A stretch of DNA of 64,000 nucleotides from Triatoma infestans (GCA_011037195.1 JAAEAF010000613.1:62001-126000), one strand, 5' to 3'; counted from the first letter of the stretch, positions 45,060 to 56,845 are shown. Translations and numbers: made by a program. The notes: generated by a model not told the origin, from the sequence alone.

Positions 45060-46209
45060 GTATAGACATTGATCTCAAACTTGTTTGAGTAGGTAAATTC
45101 ATTTCATACTGAATATGATGAATATAATTAAAAATAAATCTCTACTTCTAAGATAAATTAAAGCTCGATAGTTTTTTCAATTCAGATTTACACACTAAAT
45201 TTCTATAAAAATACTTGTATGTTTTTATATCATTTCGTCCCTTCTTTTAAGAAATTGGTTTTATTGGTCAATATTCTTGTGTTTATTGTAAATAGCTACA
45301 TGAAGAATGAAGTATCGCAAAGTGGTTAGGGGCGATTAAGGAAAATATAGAAAGAATTTTTATTGACAGAACCTAGAAATAAGATCGCTTACATTTCTAC
45401 AGATGTAGAAAGAATTGTATGTTCAAAAGGAAATGTATGTTCAAAAATGGATTTGGAACACAATTCCTCATAACGCTATCTATATTGTAGTCCACCCCTC
45501 CTCACACCACCTAGCCGCCACTTTTTATTATTTATATATTTGTATTATTTATTTATTATTTATCTATTTATTTTTGTTTTAATGAGGTGACAATATATGG
45601 TTATTGTTTTATTATTTATGTAATTAGTATGTATATTAGTATGTTATTTTTAGCATGTAATTAAATTTGCAATGTACTTATAAAAAAAATCAAAATAGCA
45701 AAAATATTACTTATACATTTAAATAATTGCTACACAAGCCAAAAAAAAAGCATACAATATGAAATATTTATTTTGCTCAATTTAATAGCTGATTTATGCT
45801 GTTGTAAAATTATTATACATGTATGTATTTCACTTAGCTATGTAGTGAAACTGTACAGTTGTCATTAAAATTCTAATAATAATATTATAGTGTTGATGAT
45901 TTTGTCCTTATCTTGAAGGCCAGTCGATGATGATGAAGAATTTTAAATTTAATATCACAATGATCAGCCTATTGATATCATCATTTGAAGTATAATTAGG
46001 TAAAAATCTTTCTGTGTTTATATTAATGTTGATTTTCATATGTATAACTTGTAAAAATTATTTACCTAAGTAAGTATATAACATATTCGTCACTGATTTA
46101 GCTTCAGAGAAGTTTTAATTTATTGGAACGGATATAAATTATTGCAATCTATTGAAACTAATTAACAATGTTTTTAATGGAATTTTTTTTTTTTTTTTGT
46201 TTTTTTTAG

Positions 46210-46421
46210 GTCAAAGATTTGGTTGTCCACAATGCAGACGTTACTATAAAAGTAAGGAAGGTTTGTACAATCATCAAAAGTATGAATGTGGAAAATTACC
46301 ACAGTTCCAATGTCCTCAATGTCCTTTCAGATCAAAACTTAAAGGCAATTTGAAATGTCATATTGCTGCTAAACATATTTCATTCTTCATGTCATCCTAT
46401 TCTGCTAATTCAACTTCATAA
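46210..46421 (+). CDS. lola: lola-type terminal zinc-finger exon E27
   Basis: Encodes 70 residues after a very long T-run and TTTTAG. Finger 1 is C6-x2-C9-x12-H22-x4-C27 (FGCPQCRRYYKSK), with the conserved Gly after the second cysteine replaced by Arg. The linker is GKLPQFQ and finger 2 is C35-x2-C38-x12-H51-x4-H56. The tail is Ser-rich (SSYSANSTS). The stop is TAA at 46419-46421, with AATAAA at 46485-46490. In-frame ATGs upstream lie in the intron. Confidence 0.87.
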
Positions 46422-48184
46422 TAAGAGTAAACAGTTCATAGATAAATTTTTTAAAAAATTATATTTTTAAAATTAAATTCTTTAAATAAATGATAGTTAA
46501 GTTTGGCCGTTACTAATAAAACAAGCAAAATGCAGATAGTATAAACAAAGAAGTATTGTATTGCTTTGGCATCAAGATATTATTAGTTTTATCACTATTT
46601 TGGAACTGCGTACCGCATTGAATTTTTAAAAACTGTTTAGAACAATAGTCGACCAAAATAACTTGAACATCGAAATGAATGCGCTAGAAGCGTTTACAGT
46701 CTAAGCAGACATTGTATAAGGGAAGGTTGCTTGTTTATTTACTATTTTGACATGCGATTAGTGTTTATTGCTACTTGGTTTTAAGTTATTATGTATTGCA
46801 AGTCTTTTAAAGAGAGAAATGTGTTTTTAACTATTTCCCTTTTTCGAAGTATAATTGGAACTTCCAAGCACTTCACAGTTTATAATAGTTTTCGAATGTT
46901 TATTTACCGAATACTTTCGGCCGAAGTAGGCGATCGTTCCTTCAGTGGCCAATGTTCAAGAAAGTTCGGTCGACATATAATAAAATTATTTTGCTGTAAA
47001 CATGATAAAGAAATGTAGATTAATATGAACAAATATTTTGTGAGTGAATAATGTAATTTGAGAATAAAAGGCTTCTTTAGTTATCTCTTTGGTGTATTTC
47101 AATTAAAACAAGCCATTCAAATTAAAGAGAACAAAATGGTTTATGATTAATTTTTTACTGAATGACTTTTTTTTTTAGTAAAAACGTTATTTAGATTATT
47201 GTTCAGAGTAATTTTTCCTGCTACAGTTTAGAATGTTAATCGTATTCTTCCTATTACCACAGTAATAGAAAGGAAGTATTGCAGTATTATCAGATTGCCG
47301 ACATTAAGAATCTGAGTAAGTCGAATACATTTCACAGAAAAACATATTTGGGAACTAATAGAAAGGAAGTATTGCAGTATTATCAGATTGTCGACATTAA
47401 GATTCACAGAAAAACATATTTGGGAACCCCTTATTATAAAAAAATATTTTAGCGAATTATGTGTATGTGTGAAACATAATTAAAACGATATTCTCTGTCA
47501 GAATCCTGTCACTGATGTCCCACTTTACTTTTACATATAAATAAAGAGAAGTACTGATTACAGGTCCCTCTAAAATGTCATTTCAACAAATTACACGGCC
47601 CACTTATTAATATGAACATTAGGCTACTAAAAAGTTAATGAACATTCAGGTAGAAGATAACTTATTAATTAGATTGAGAAAACTGCTGTAAGACATAACT
47701 TGGAAGTGTTCTAGATATTTTGTACTTGAATATTATTTGTATAAATAATATTCATTTATCTAAATATTGTATAAAGGTTGAGGCTTTTTTGGCGCTCAAT
47801 TCTGAATAGTCAATAAGATTTTATGAAGATGCATGTTAAACATATACAGTAACTAGTTATTTGATATTTGTTTGAACAATATTTATTCTATCTGTTTACA
47901 CTTTATTCATTTATTCAAATCATTTGTTCCATCTATCTTTTATAGAAGTGTATTTTTGTAAAGTAAACCATCATGGAATTAATAAATGCGAGTTTTATTT
48001 ATATTATTTCCTTTATTTGTTTACAATAATTTGTTCAAATACTTAATGAAATATCTCAATTAAAAACAGCAAGAAGCATAATAAAATATAAGAAATTCAG
48101 GTATGTTTTACTGTTTATGCACTGGTTTCATTTTAAAGTAGTTCAAGTTTACCATTATTAACTCATAATGTGTTATTTTTCCAG
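46422..48184. other. E27-E28 interval
   Basis: A tandem pair of family C-like units; an open reading at 46791 has no domain. Confidence 0.55.
47262..47450. repeat. tandem pair of family C-like units
   Basis: AATAGAAAGGAAGTATTGCA plus GTATTATCAGATTG and CACAGAAAAACATATTTGGG occur twice about 90 bases apart; the second copy is slightly shorter. Confidence 0.75.
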
Positions 48185-48390
48185 GAACTGCGATGAAATG
48201 CAAAAGGTGTCTAAAATATTACCCATCACTCAGCAGTCTTCGAACACATCAAACTTATTATTGTGGCAAAGATCCTCAATATAAATGTTCACTATGTCCA
48301 TACAAGTCCATTAGAAAGAACAATCTAAAGAGGCATCTTGTTACGGTTCATTCCCATCTTGAAGAGTTTAAATTAAATTTTTTTATGTAA
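48185..48390 (+). CDS. lola: lola-type terminal zinc-finger exon E28
   Basis: Encodes 68 residues after TTTTTCCAG; the overhang is GA. Finger 1 is C6-x2-C9-x12-H22-x4-C27, with an uncommon core LKYYPSLSSLRT and Tyr before the last Cys. The linker is GKDPQYK and finger 2 is C35-x2-C38-x12-H51-x4-H56. The tail SHLEEFKLNFFM is hydrophobic. The stop is TAA at 48388-48390. The GTA-K-C opening recalls E26. A decayed copy, psi4, lies 1.7 kb downstream. Confidence 0.86.
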
Positions 48391-49930
48391 ATTATTTTTT
48401 TTAAATAGTAATGTAAATTATAATTAGTTTGAAAAGACGGATAAAATAAGTGTTTTAACTTTTGTTTGTAATAAGAATTTATTGATTTGTTGGTTGGGGA
48501 TTTCATTATTTAAATATATAAAACTCATTATTTTACCAAAACTTTTTGCTGGTGTGGGAATATTTTAAACATATTTTAATGTTATGCCTTTGTTTGTTTT
48601 GTTATTTTAAAAGTTAATCAGTATAAGGTTTATTTATTTTTTGCACATTATTCTGATGAAACGTGAAAATTTCCATTTGCTAGATCAAAAAACCATGTTA
48701 TAGTCTTATCGAAGAATTATGTGTATTTAAGGAAGTTTGTATACTAAACTAAGGTTGGTTACCTTTTCAATGATTTTTTTTAATTTCAAATAATTTTTCT
48801 AGACTTATTGTAGAAATATAGTTTTCTACAATATCTTGAAAGTGTTAAAAATCTTTCATGAAGTGTCTGATAGGTTGCATTTTTATACCTACTAAATGAT
48901 AGAAATACAGTACAAATGTTTTTCTTAAAAATTATACCTTTTACAATTTTTAAACTATTAACTTGGAATTATTTTATTTAGTACGATGTTGTTGATCATC
49001 TAAAAAACATCAATAGAGATTATACCATATTATTTTATACAACTATAATTGAATGATCTAACATTAATATTTTACCATTATAGACAATAAAAATCCATGC
49101 AAGTAATTTTTTTCTGCAACAGTTAAATAATTATCTATATTCCAATAAAATCAGTTTAAAAAGTGTCACTTTTTCTTTGTATAATAATAATTATATGCGT
49201 CAGTTTGAATTAATACCATATTCGGCTTTAAATAAAGACAAAACATTTTAAAGGCAGTAAATATTAAAATACGTTCTTGAAGTAAGAGTGCTATCCCCAT
49301 CAACGAAATAACTTCTCTGAAAAAGCCCTCCAGTTGTGACTTTACAATTAAAAAACTTCTTTTTTTTTCTTTCTCGGCTCTAAAGAACCATACAAGTCTC
49401 GCTTCTCAGACCTCTCGCCGCCATTCTCTCTTCAGTCCAGCTCTTTCTTGGACGTCCCTTTTTCCTCCGTTCTTCTGGGTTGTAAGTTATAATTTTGTTA
49501 GGCCAACTGTCCTCTTTCACTCTCCTTACATGCTCGTACCATTGTAATCTTTTGGTCTCAACCATAATCTTAAAGTAATGATTTCCTCTACCTTAACGAT
49601 TTCTTGAATGGTAGATTTTGGGACGTGTTCTGTTCTTGAAATGAGGCAACTACTTCGCCAAAGTCCATCGCCAATGCTATTAATTTTTGTGTGTACCTTT
49701 TTTTCACCACCCTGATTAATATCAATTAACATGTATATTTTTCAATTATTTTTAACTGTTGCAGAAAAAAAGGAAATATTTAACGTATGGTTAAAGTGTT
49801 ATATTATAACTCTCATTAGTTGTCACGGATATCGAGTTTATAAAAGAGCCACTTTTCTCATAGTCAAAAATTTTTTTGTTTTCCAATTCAGTAGACAATT
49901 TTATAATGTGCACTGTATAAATGCTTTCAG
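48391..49930. other. E28-psi4 interval
   Basis: AT-rich until the LINE fragment at 49.4-49.7 kb. Confidence 0.6.
49380..49700 (-). mobile_element. LINE (non-LTR) reverse-transcriptase tail fragment
   Basis: On the minus strand 49565-49380 reads KRLQWYEHVRRVKEDSWPNK and further RRKKGRPRKSWTEE, the well-known C-terminal signature of many LINE reverse transcriptases (LxWxGHVxRM then GRPxxxW). The reading before it in another frame (about 49700-49560; WRSSCLISRTEHVPKSTIQE) matches the region just upstream in such proteins, so a frameshift separates the two. It is a dead 5'-truncated copy. Confidence 0.8.
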
Positions 49931-50103
49931 GAAGTGAAATGAAATGTGAACTTTGTTAAAAAGGTTATCCTTCATTAAGCAGGTTTCGGATGCATAAACA
50001 ATATATATTATCGCAGGAAAGAACCTCAATATAAATGTTCACTTTGCCGGTACAAGTCAGTTAGGTAGAGCAATCTGAAGATATATATTGTTACTATTCA
50101 TCA
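49931..50103 (+). pseudogene. psi4: dead copy of exon E28
   Basis: The acceptor TTTCAG and phase overhang GA are present, and the start (ATGAAATGtGAAcTtTGT) matches E28. A TAA stop occurs in frame at 49957-49959, after only eight full codons. Later blocks AGAACCTCAATATAAATGTT and TCACTTTGCCGGTACAAGTC match E28 closely, but a small insertion and TAG/TAG changes break the frame. A foldback repeat abuts the lost end at about 50103, which may mark the truncation point. Confidence 0.87.
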
Positions 50104-50365
50104 GTTATTTTCCCTGATAGCCTGCTTCATTTTGTAGTCATCGACCGGTTTAGGGCGTATGCCCATCATCAGGATGTCTTGATAAAACAGTGCGATAACA
50201 TAGACTTGCTCAGAGCGTCCTATCTTATTTTGATCCGTGCAGAGTTTTGTCAAGGCATCCTGATTGATGATGAGTGAACGTCCGAAACCGGTCGATGACC
50301 ATAAAATGAAGCAGGATATCACGGAAAATATCTCTGATGATTTATTTCCAGCTCTGCGGACCCAA
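50103..50365. repeat. foldback repeat family A, abutting psi4
   Basis: The left arm TTTCCCTGATAGCCTGCTTC and CATCGACCGGTTTAGGGCGT pairs with the right arm CGAAACCGGTCGATGACCAT and GAAGCAGGATATCACGGAAA. It begins where the psi4 homology ends. Confidence 0.8.
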
Positions 50366-51068
50366 CTACAACAACAGTTATATTCATCATAATGTGAAAA
50401 AGCTTTTAATTTGATTTTTTTAATATATATGTATACTTACTTTTATTATTCGAACATTTTGATTATTATATTTCGAGAGATAATATAATGTATTGGAATT
50501 TCAATCTTTGTGCAACATTCTGTGAGATTCAAACAAATAGTTGCAGGTTAAGATTAATATGATCATGACCTCCTTTTGTATTGTAAAATATCAGGGCATG
50601 CTAATGATGTGATATTTTATGAGCTTGAAATATATTGTATTTCTGTAATTAACAAAATTCATGGGGCGAAACTTTAGGTGGAAGGGATAGAATTAGAAAA
50701 TATGTATTTATAATAATCACCTTTCATATTTCTTTTTTTATAAAGAATAAGTTATTACAGTTTTTCACACAAAAAATTTACAAATAGAAACATTTTTTGT
50801 TTGTTGATATTTTGTTCAAAAGATAATTTTCATATATGAACCTAATGTTATCTCATTTAATTATATGAATTTAAGGGAACTATAAACCTTGAATTAATTA
50901 GAGACAAATTAAATAAGATATTTGTTATTATTGCAAGTTACGATTTTGTTATAATTGGAGCATTATCATTAAATCACATGAGACAAAGAAAGACGAAATA
51001 AAGGGCAGTTTTAGTTTTCCATTTTGACCCAGTTGCCAAACTAACAGTAAATTTATTTTGGTTTTCAG
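50366..51068. other. psi4-psi5 interval
   Basis: Nothing recognised. Confidence 0.6.
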
Positions 51069-51280
51069 GAAAGAGTTTCACATTTGCTACGATTATGGTA
51101 AGAGTTTTCATCATACTTGTGGACTTAATTTTATTTTTATTTTATACTTAATTTTATAATTATATTTAGACGAGACTGTGGCAAACAACCCACTTTCTTT
51201 GTATAAATATATTTTTTTTAATACTTAGCGTAAAGATTGTCCAAAAAGACACATCCTTACATAACACGATTGTATCATAA
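51069..51280 (+). pseudogene. psi5: heavily decayed relative of exon E26
   Basis: After GGTTTTCAG, CATTTGCTACGATTATGGTAAG recalls the finger-1 start, with the second Cys turned to Tyr and a one-base shift against the acceptor phase. An AT-rich insertion then interrupts. GACTGTGGCAAACAACCCAC marks the linker, and CGTAAAGATTGTCCAAAAAG plus ACACATCCTTACATAACAC resemble CGTAAAGGCAGCCTAAAAAG and the rest of finger 2 in E26. Stops and frame breaks are many. Parentage to E26 is inferred from the last block only. Confidence 0.65.
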
Positions 51281-51339
51281 ATTTAAAATTAAAAGAAATG
51301 CTGGAATTATCATCATCAATGTTTTTGGTTTTGCTAGGC

Positions 51340-51735
51340 TAATACAAAAAATCTAATCTTTGTGGTTCAGTTAAGTATTAAGATTAAAAAAAAAAAAAAA
51401 AATCATTCGATTTCTTAAAACAATTTTTAGAGGATATAAGTTGAAGTGAAAAGCGTTAGAATTTTTATTTAGAAATCCTGAGTTTTGGGCTGACATGCTT
51501 CCGGATCATTCTGGGAGCAATCATTCAGAGAAGCGCAACACTTATTTATATTACCCACGAACGCATATCAACTCAAAACTCAGGATTTCTAAATAGACAT
51601 CCTAACGGCTTTTCGCCTTCAACTTCTGCCTTCTAAAAATAGTTTTTTTTTTTTTTTGAAAACTTAACACTGGAACCAGAAAATTAACTTCTTTATCAAA
51701 GTAAAAGATTAGATTTTGTTTTATTATTCTAGCTA
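51340..51735. repeat. foldback (inverted repeat) of about 400 bases
   Basis: AAATCCTGAGTTTTGGGCTG on the left mirrors AACTCAAAACTCAGGATTTC on the right. Outer parts also pair (AAAAATCTAATCTTTGTGGT with AAAGATTAGATTTTGTTTTA), with poly-A and poly-T runs in matching places. A likely MITE-type element, next to psi5. Confidence 0.75.
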
Positions 51736-52664
51736 AAAAAAAAAAAAAACATTTATTTTAACTGACTTCGCTCCATGGTTTTGAATGTTACCAGCGTTTC
51801 GTCATTATTGCAACAAGCTTCTCCTGGATAATCGCCGGTTAACAAACAATAAACTTAAATCATACATACAGTTTTGCGTGAAGATGACTACAAAAGTCAA
51901 AAGATAGATGTTTAATTCTTTACCACAATTTACATGCTAATTGGGCTCCTAGGTAAGAGTTATCATAATTCAGCTCACGCTTAGTATAGTGGCTAATGAT
52001 TTCATCATTGTTTTCATCATTGTCACTGTCTTTATCCGTCATAGGGCACTAATTATATTAGATGATGTTACAACATTCAAGTTAGATAACAACTCCGAAT
52101 TTTACCCTAACAGATTTTACTATTTGTGGAGCAAGTTGTCTTAGAACATCACCGAATTATGAGAAGCTTAAATCATTAGTTTATTGACTTAAGGGTACAA
52201 AAGAGTAAAGGTAATCAGTAGAATGTTTTTTTCTCAGTAGATTTAACTAGAAGTTAATGGTGCTCATTACTTTACCAAATACTGATATTAATACATAATC
52301 TTGGTGCCTATGGAGCTGATGCAAACATTTGCTGATTATAGTTTCTGCATGTCACTTTGGAACCATTATTTTTATTTATTAGCTTTTTCGCATATTACAT
52401 ATTACATTTGTTTGTTAAAATACAATTAGAGAAGAGTTCAAACTATTTCTAGATAACTGAAACAGTGATTTCATGAGTAACGAGACTCCCGGCGGTATGC
52501 AGAAGAAAATGAATACTAAGTAAAGTTAGAATGGGTAGGTTTAGAATGGGACGTTTGAATTAATTGTTGAAAAGTTAGTACTTCTTTCGGAGACCTCAAA
52601 TATTGTTACTATTTATTCATTGTACACTTTAATTGCAATTTAATTATTTTTTTGTCTGTTGTAG
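51736..52664. other. psi5-E29 interval
   Basis: No exon or repeat recognised. Confidence 0.55.
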
Positions 52665-52888
52665 AATTGTTTTTTGTACAACCACTGTGCAAACAACCTG
52701 AATCGTTGACCATCAGTTGTCCAAATTGTGGGAAGGTTTATAGTTCAAGAAGGCGAGAATGTTTAATTAGACATATGAAATATGATTGTGGTAAAAAACG
52801 ACATATCTGTACACAATGTACATATGCTACAAACCGTATCAGCAATCTCAAATATCATATCATAGCTAAACATAAGCTACGTCTTTAA
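52665..52888 (+). CDS. lola: lola-type terminal zinc-finger exon E29 (divergent class)
   Basis: Encodes 74 residues after CTGTTGTAG; AA completes Glu. An 18-residue lead-in precedes finger 1, which has a longer loop: C19-x2-C22-x14-H37-x4-C42 (GKVYSSRRRECLIR), two residues more than all other exons. The linker GKKRHI is one residue shorter and lacks the Glu-Pro. Finger 2 is C49-x2-C52-x12-H65-x4-H70 (CTQCTYATNRISNLKY). The stop is TAA at 52886-52888. With E32 it forms a separate subfamily. Confidence 0.84.
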
Positions 52889-53556
52889 ATATACACAGGT
52901 TTTTTGTTTTGATTTAAGTAAAATGTATTGGAAAATTTAATTTTATATAAAATTGATGGACCTGAAGTTTTATTTTTTACTTCTGTTTTTTTTTTCAAAT
53001 GCATTCCTTTATTTTTTTTCCAATTTAATATATATTACTAAATGAGTTGTAACAATATAGTTCTTGTTCGGTAAAGAATTTCATTGCTTTTATTCTGTTA
53101 AACGGTAAATCCTAGTTTTTCTTTTTAGACCATTTCATATTTCTTGGTTTCAGAAGTTGTTGCTCTCTCTTGATCTGTATTTTTCCAGATAATATCGGGC
53201 GCTTGTTCTCACGTTTTGCTGAGTCTCAGACTTAACGCTAGTGCTCACATGACTCCGGAGTCTACAATACCGCGAACACAAGTAGTGGGGACGTGCCTTA
53301 AGGAGATCGATTATAAGTATTTTGATTTACACCATGGTAGGATTGAAAGGTGATTAGTAGTGAACTTAAAACTGAGTGCCTGAGTAGCTTTTTTGAGATT
53401 GACATAAATGACTAGTCTATAAGTTTTAATAAAACAGATAAAACAACTTCAGGGGCTGAAAAAGATTTTTTTGAAATTTTATTTTCCAATGCCACAATAA
53501 TATATAATTTTTACATAGGAGTACTGATTTAATTCTGTTCACCTTTGTGATTGCAG
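52889..53556. other. E29-E30 interval
   Basis: A GC-richer patch (53190-53310) is unassigned, perhaps old repeat. Confidence 0.5.
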
Positions 53557-53780
53557 ATCGAAAATGTCCCCAGGAATATATCTGTAAACGCTGCAGTAAA
53601 GTCTACATCAATAAGGGAAGTTTAAATAAACATTTGAGATATGATTGCGGTATAGAACCTAAATATTTTTGTCCACACTGCTCGTATCGTGCATCTAGGA
53701 AAGAAAATCTGAGAAGTCATCTTATACGACGACATGAAAAACTTCTACTTCGGTGCCGACAAGAAAAATCATTGCAATGA
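53557..53780 (+). CDS. lola: lola-type terminal zinc-finger exon E30
   Basis: Encodes 74 residues after GTGATTGCAG. Finger 1 is C10-x2-C13-x12-H26-x4-C31 (YICKRCSKVYINK). The linker is GIEPKYF and finger 2 is C39-x2-C42-x12-H55-x4-H60. The 14-residue tail is strongly basic (EKLLLRCRQEKSLQ). The stop is TGA at 53778-53780, with AATAAA at 53875-53880. It shares a GIEP linker, SLNKH helix and N-terminal extension with E31, so the two look like an old duplicate pair. Confidence 0.87.
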
Positions 53781-55520
53781 TTGAGACATAATATTTTTGA
53801 TTTGATTATATTCAAATGATGAATTCTAGATAACCATTTATATCTTTTACCATAATTGTTCTACAGGACTTCAAAATAAAAGTAGAAAAAAGTTAAATGC
53901 TGATTATCTATTTTATTTTCCACTTTATGAATGTTTAATAGCAAGATTTATGGCATTATCAGGTCGATTAACTTGTAAAAAGCAGATTTAATATACAATC
54001 TTCAGTATAACCAGATCTTTTGATACATGTTATTTATTTTGTCTATTTTCTTACCAAAGAATGAATGTATCATTTTTATGAGCTTTCATCAATACTGTTT
54101 GAATTCCAACTTCCTGCGACGATTAATTGTAGTTCTTAAGCCGAAATAAATCATCGATGACTTCTGAGTTATATTTATATTATTCCTACATTGCTGATCC
54201 CAACAGATGTGGACACGCAATATTTTGAAAAGGTGTCAACATCATAACAAAGTAGTATTCTCCATCATCGATTTGTAGACACAAACTTAGCCATAAAGAA
54301 GATATTTCAAAATCGCCATTTACTTGTATTTTTTTTCTATACCACGACTTCGGCTATTCAGCCATTCTACGTCGGGCGGTCCAGTATAAAAAAACTGTGA
54401 CTGATGTTCATTTAGTTGGTGCCAGGAGACACGTGAGAACAATCTCGGGCCCGGAACAACCTCACCCTCATTTACAAATAGTTTTGCCTCTTTGAATTTC
54501 CATTTATGCTTTTCGCTTTGACAGAAACTTTTCAGCATACTTGAGTGAGTGATTTCAGAGTGGATTTTTGTTTTATTTGACGCGATAGTTTTCGAGTATG
54601 AAGAATAGTAGGAGAACTTCTAGATACATTTTTTCAGCTGCTGCGGCAGCTTTGGTATTACAACAATATTAATACCTCAATGTGTGTTTTACTGCTTCTT
54701 TGGTACGTTTCTTGGTTTACATGGTTTCAGCCAATGGGATGCCCCCATTAAGAAAAAGACCAAGACAATGTCTGGGCATGATTAATTTACTTATTTCCTA
54801 CAATATTCTTTTTATATTCCAGCCCTCGTTGGAAAGGGTTAGCGATTATACTAACAATGCGGAGCCGCTAAACCCGTGGTTACAGGCTATTTAAGATAAA
54901 ATGCTTTCCGTAGATGAAAGATCTATTGCATCAAGCCTTATTGCAGGTGCATTATGCGCAGGAGCTTTGTTGCTTCTAGTTAACGATTTATTAGCTTTAG
55001 TGTGACAGTGTTAATGGACAATTTACAGCAGGCACGCAACATTTTTTTTTTCTTGGCACTTCTAAAAATTACAGTATCGAAATTGTCTATGGTAATGAAG
55101 CCCTTGCGTTTTTGAATCAGGAGAACTTTTTCGCTTCTCACTCTTTTATTACCCACAACTTCTTCCCAGATAGCGACATCTATTGTTAAATATTTTGTAG
55201 TGAAACCATTAAAACAAAAATTAAAAAATAAAGTAATAAGTGAATGAATGAATGAAAAAGAGAAATCACCTCATTGTATATAAATGACCTCATCCCCCCC
55301 CATTTTTAAAAAATAAATGCATTATCTGTAAACAAAAAAAAATTAAAGTTTCAGACTTGGTTATATTGTTATTGAAGTAGGTATGTATAGGAGATATGTA
55401 CATTATTTAGACAGGTTTGTATTTCTGTTGAATACCTTATTATGAGGAGTGATATAATATATAAAACAAGTTGTATAACATTATGATAAATATTAATTTT
55501 TAATTTTATGTTAAAAATAG
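53781..55520. other. E30-E31 interval
   Basis: Family D, then a small perfect hairpin AGCTGCTGCGGCAGCT near 54640. No exon. Confidence 0.55.
54330..54500. repeat. repeat family D, copy 2
   Basis: CGACTTCGGCTATTCAGCCA and ACACGTGAGAACAATCTCGG match 23.1 kb; an extra 40 bases separate the two blocks here. Confidence 0.75.
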
Positions 55521-55711
55521 GTCAGGCCATGCGTAAGCAGTATTTCTGTACGCGATGTACCAGGGTATACTCACGTAAGGACAGTCTTAATAAACATGTA
55601 AAATTTGAATGTGGTATAGAACCACAATATGCCTGCCCACATTGTGATTATCGAGCAGCTAGAAAAGGCAATCTAAAGAGGCATGTTTACTATCGACACA
55701 CATTGGTCTAG
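55521..55711 (+). CDS. lola: lola-type terminal zinc-finger exon E31
   Basis: Encodes 63 residues. The acceptor GTTAAAAATAG has a poor pyrimidine tract, the weakest in the array, although the phase and reading are sound. Finger 1 is C10-x2-C13-x12-H26-x4-C31 (YFCTRCTRVYSRK). The linker is GIEPQYA and finger 2 is C39-x2-C42-x12-H55-x4-H60 (DYRAARKGNLKR). The tail is TLV. The stop is TAG at 55709-55711. Weak splice signals may mean it is used rarely or needs an enhancer; this is inference. Confidence 0.84.
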
Positions 55712-56084
55712 AAATTTGGATTAAAAAATAACAGTAATTGAACATTTAAAGCAGTTATAATTACCTACAGGTATGTAATTAGATTTATACAAACTGCTAT
55801 CATTTCAATTATTCTTCAACTATTGCAGATTTAGCGGCTTGTATTAATTTAAATTCTCTCAAATTTCTTTACTTATTTAATTACAAAATCTACTGTAAAC
55901 TCCTAACACGACTTTGTCTAAATGCAAGTCTCGCAATTAATTCATTGGAAATTCTTAGAGATTAATAAATCTTAGCTGGAATTTTTTGCCAAACTTTTAG
56001 AAGTTGTTAATGTTATACAGATGATGAAACAGCTGAATCTGTTATTAACGGCACTTTAGTAGGAAGCTACTGATTATTATTTTT

Positions 56085-56175
56085 TTTTTTAATTTAAGGC
56101 ACGTAAACATGTGTGTTAATTAGTATCGGAACCTTCTCAATACATGCCGGCCTCCTGGCCAGTATTCTTTCCACC
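56085..56175 (-). mobile_element. short SINE fragment
   Basis: CATGCCGGCCTCCTGGCCAG and TATTCTTTCC resemble the reverse 3' body of the main SINE. Confidence 0.45.
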
Positions 56176-56404
56176 ATTCTTTAAAATAAATGTGTTCGAG
56201 AAAATGTGGTAGTCTTGTAATAATACATTTACGAAAAGTCGAATAACAAAGAAAATTTATTGTTTCTTTAATTTTATTGTTGCTTTAAAGTAATAAATTT
56301 TAACCAAAACCTCTAAAGGAACTGTAGGATTGGAAGTTGCAATTTTCTAAAAATTCATTCATTCATTGTATGTAAAATTGTTTTAAATATTTTATTTTTT
56401 TTAT

Positions 56405-56740
56405 TTTCACTCCCTCTTATCCACTATAAAAAGAAAGTATAACAATCGTGTGTGATTTTCAAAATTGAGTTTTCACCGGAAACATATGTTTTGAGATCTC
56501 CTGAGTCGAAAAAAGTGGTTTTTAGTCATTGATCCTCAAATGTGCAAAACTGGTTTGGTGTATGGTGTATGAGAATGGCCAAGCATAACTAAAAACGGAA
56601 AATCGCCGGAAGTTGAAATTTAATATTTCGTTGAATATTTCAACCATGTTTAATATACACCATACATACACTAGTTTTGCACATTTTAGGATCAATTACT
56701 AAAAACCACTATTTCGACTCAGGAGATCTCATATGTTAGA
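56405..56740. repeat. foldback family C inserted beside psi6
   Basis: TTGAGATCTCCTGAGTCGAA and GGTTTTTAGTCATTGATCCT on the left pair with AGGATCAATTACTAAAAACC and TTTCGACTCAGGAGATCTCA on the right. The inner part CAAAACTGGTTTGGTGTATG mirrors CATACACTAGTTTTGC. Confidence 0.8.
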
Positions 56741-56746
56741 CTCAGG

Positions 56747-56845
56747 AGAGTCATATTGAGCAAGGCATGATATTTTATATAAAAAATTATAATTTATTAT
56801 TGGGAAAGGCTCATATCTTGGTGTAGATAATGTTTTTTATTTCGT
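56747..56845 (+). pseudogene. psi6: 3' fragment of exon E32 with its downstream sequence
   Basis: From GAGTCATATTGAGCAAGGC to about 56845 the bases match the last finger-2 codons, stop and 3' flank of E32 (GAGTCATATGTTAGCAAGGC at 57757 onwards), including GCATGATATTTTATATAAAA and the following TTATAATTTATTATTGG. The first finger and most of the second are absent; a foldback repeat (56405-56740) sits where they would be. It is a dead partial duplicate. Confidence 0.8.

Larger units (their letters stand above)
43548..46209. other. E26-E27 interval
   Basis: Contains the hAT element with its nested SINE; the flanks are AT-rich simple sequence (TTTA-type runs near 45540). Confidence 0.6.
55712..56746. 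other. E31-psi6 interval
   Basis: A SINE fragment and the foldback of family C. Confidence 0.55.
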
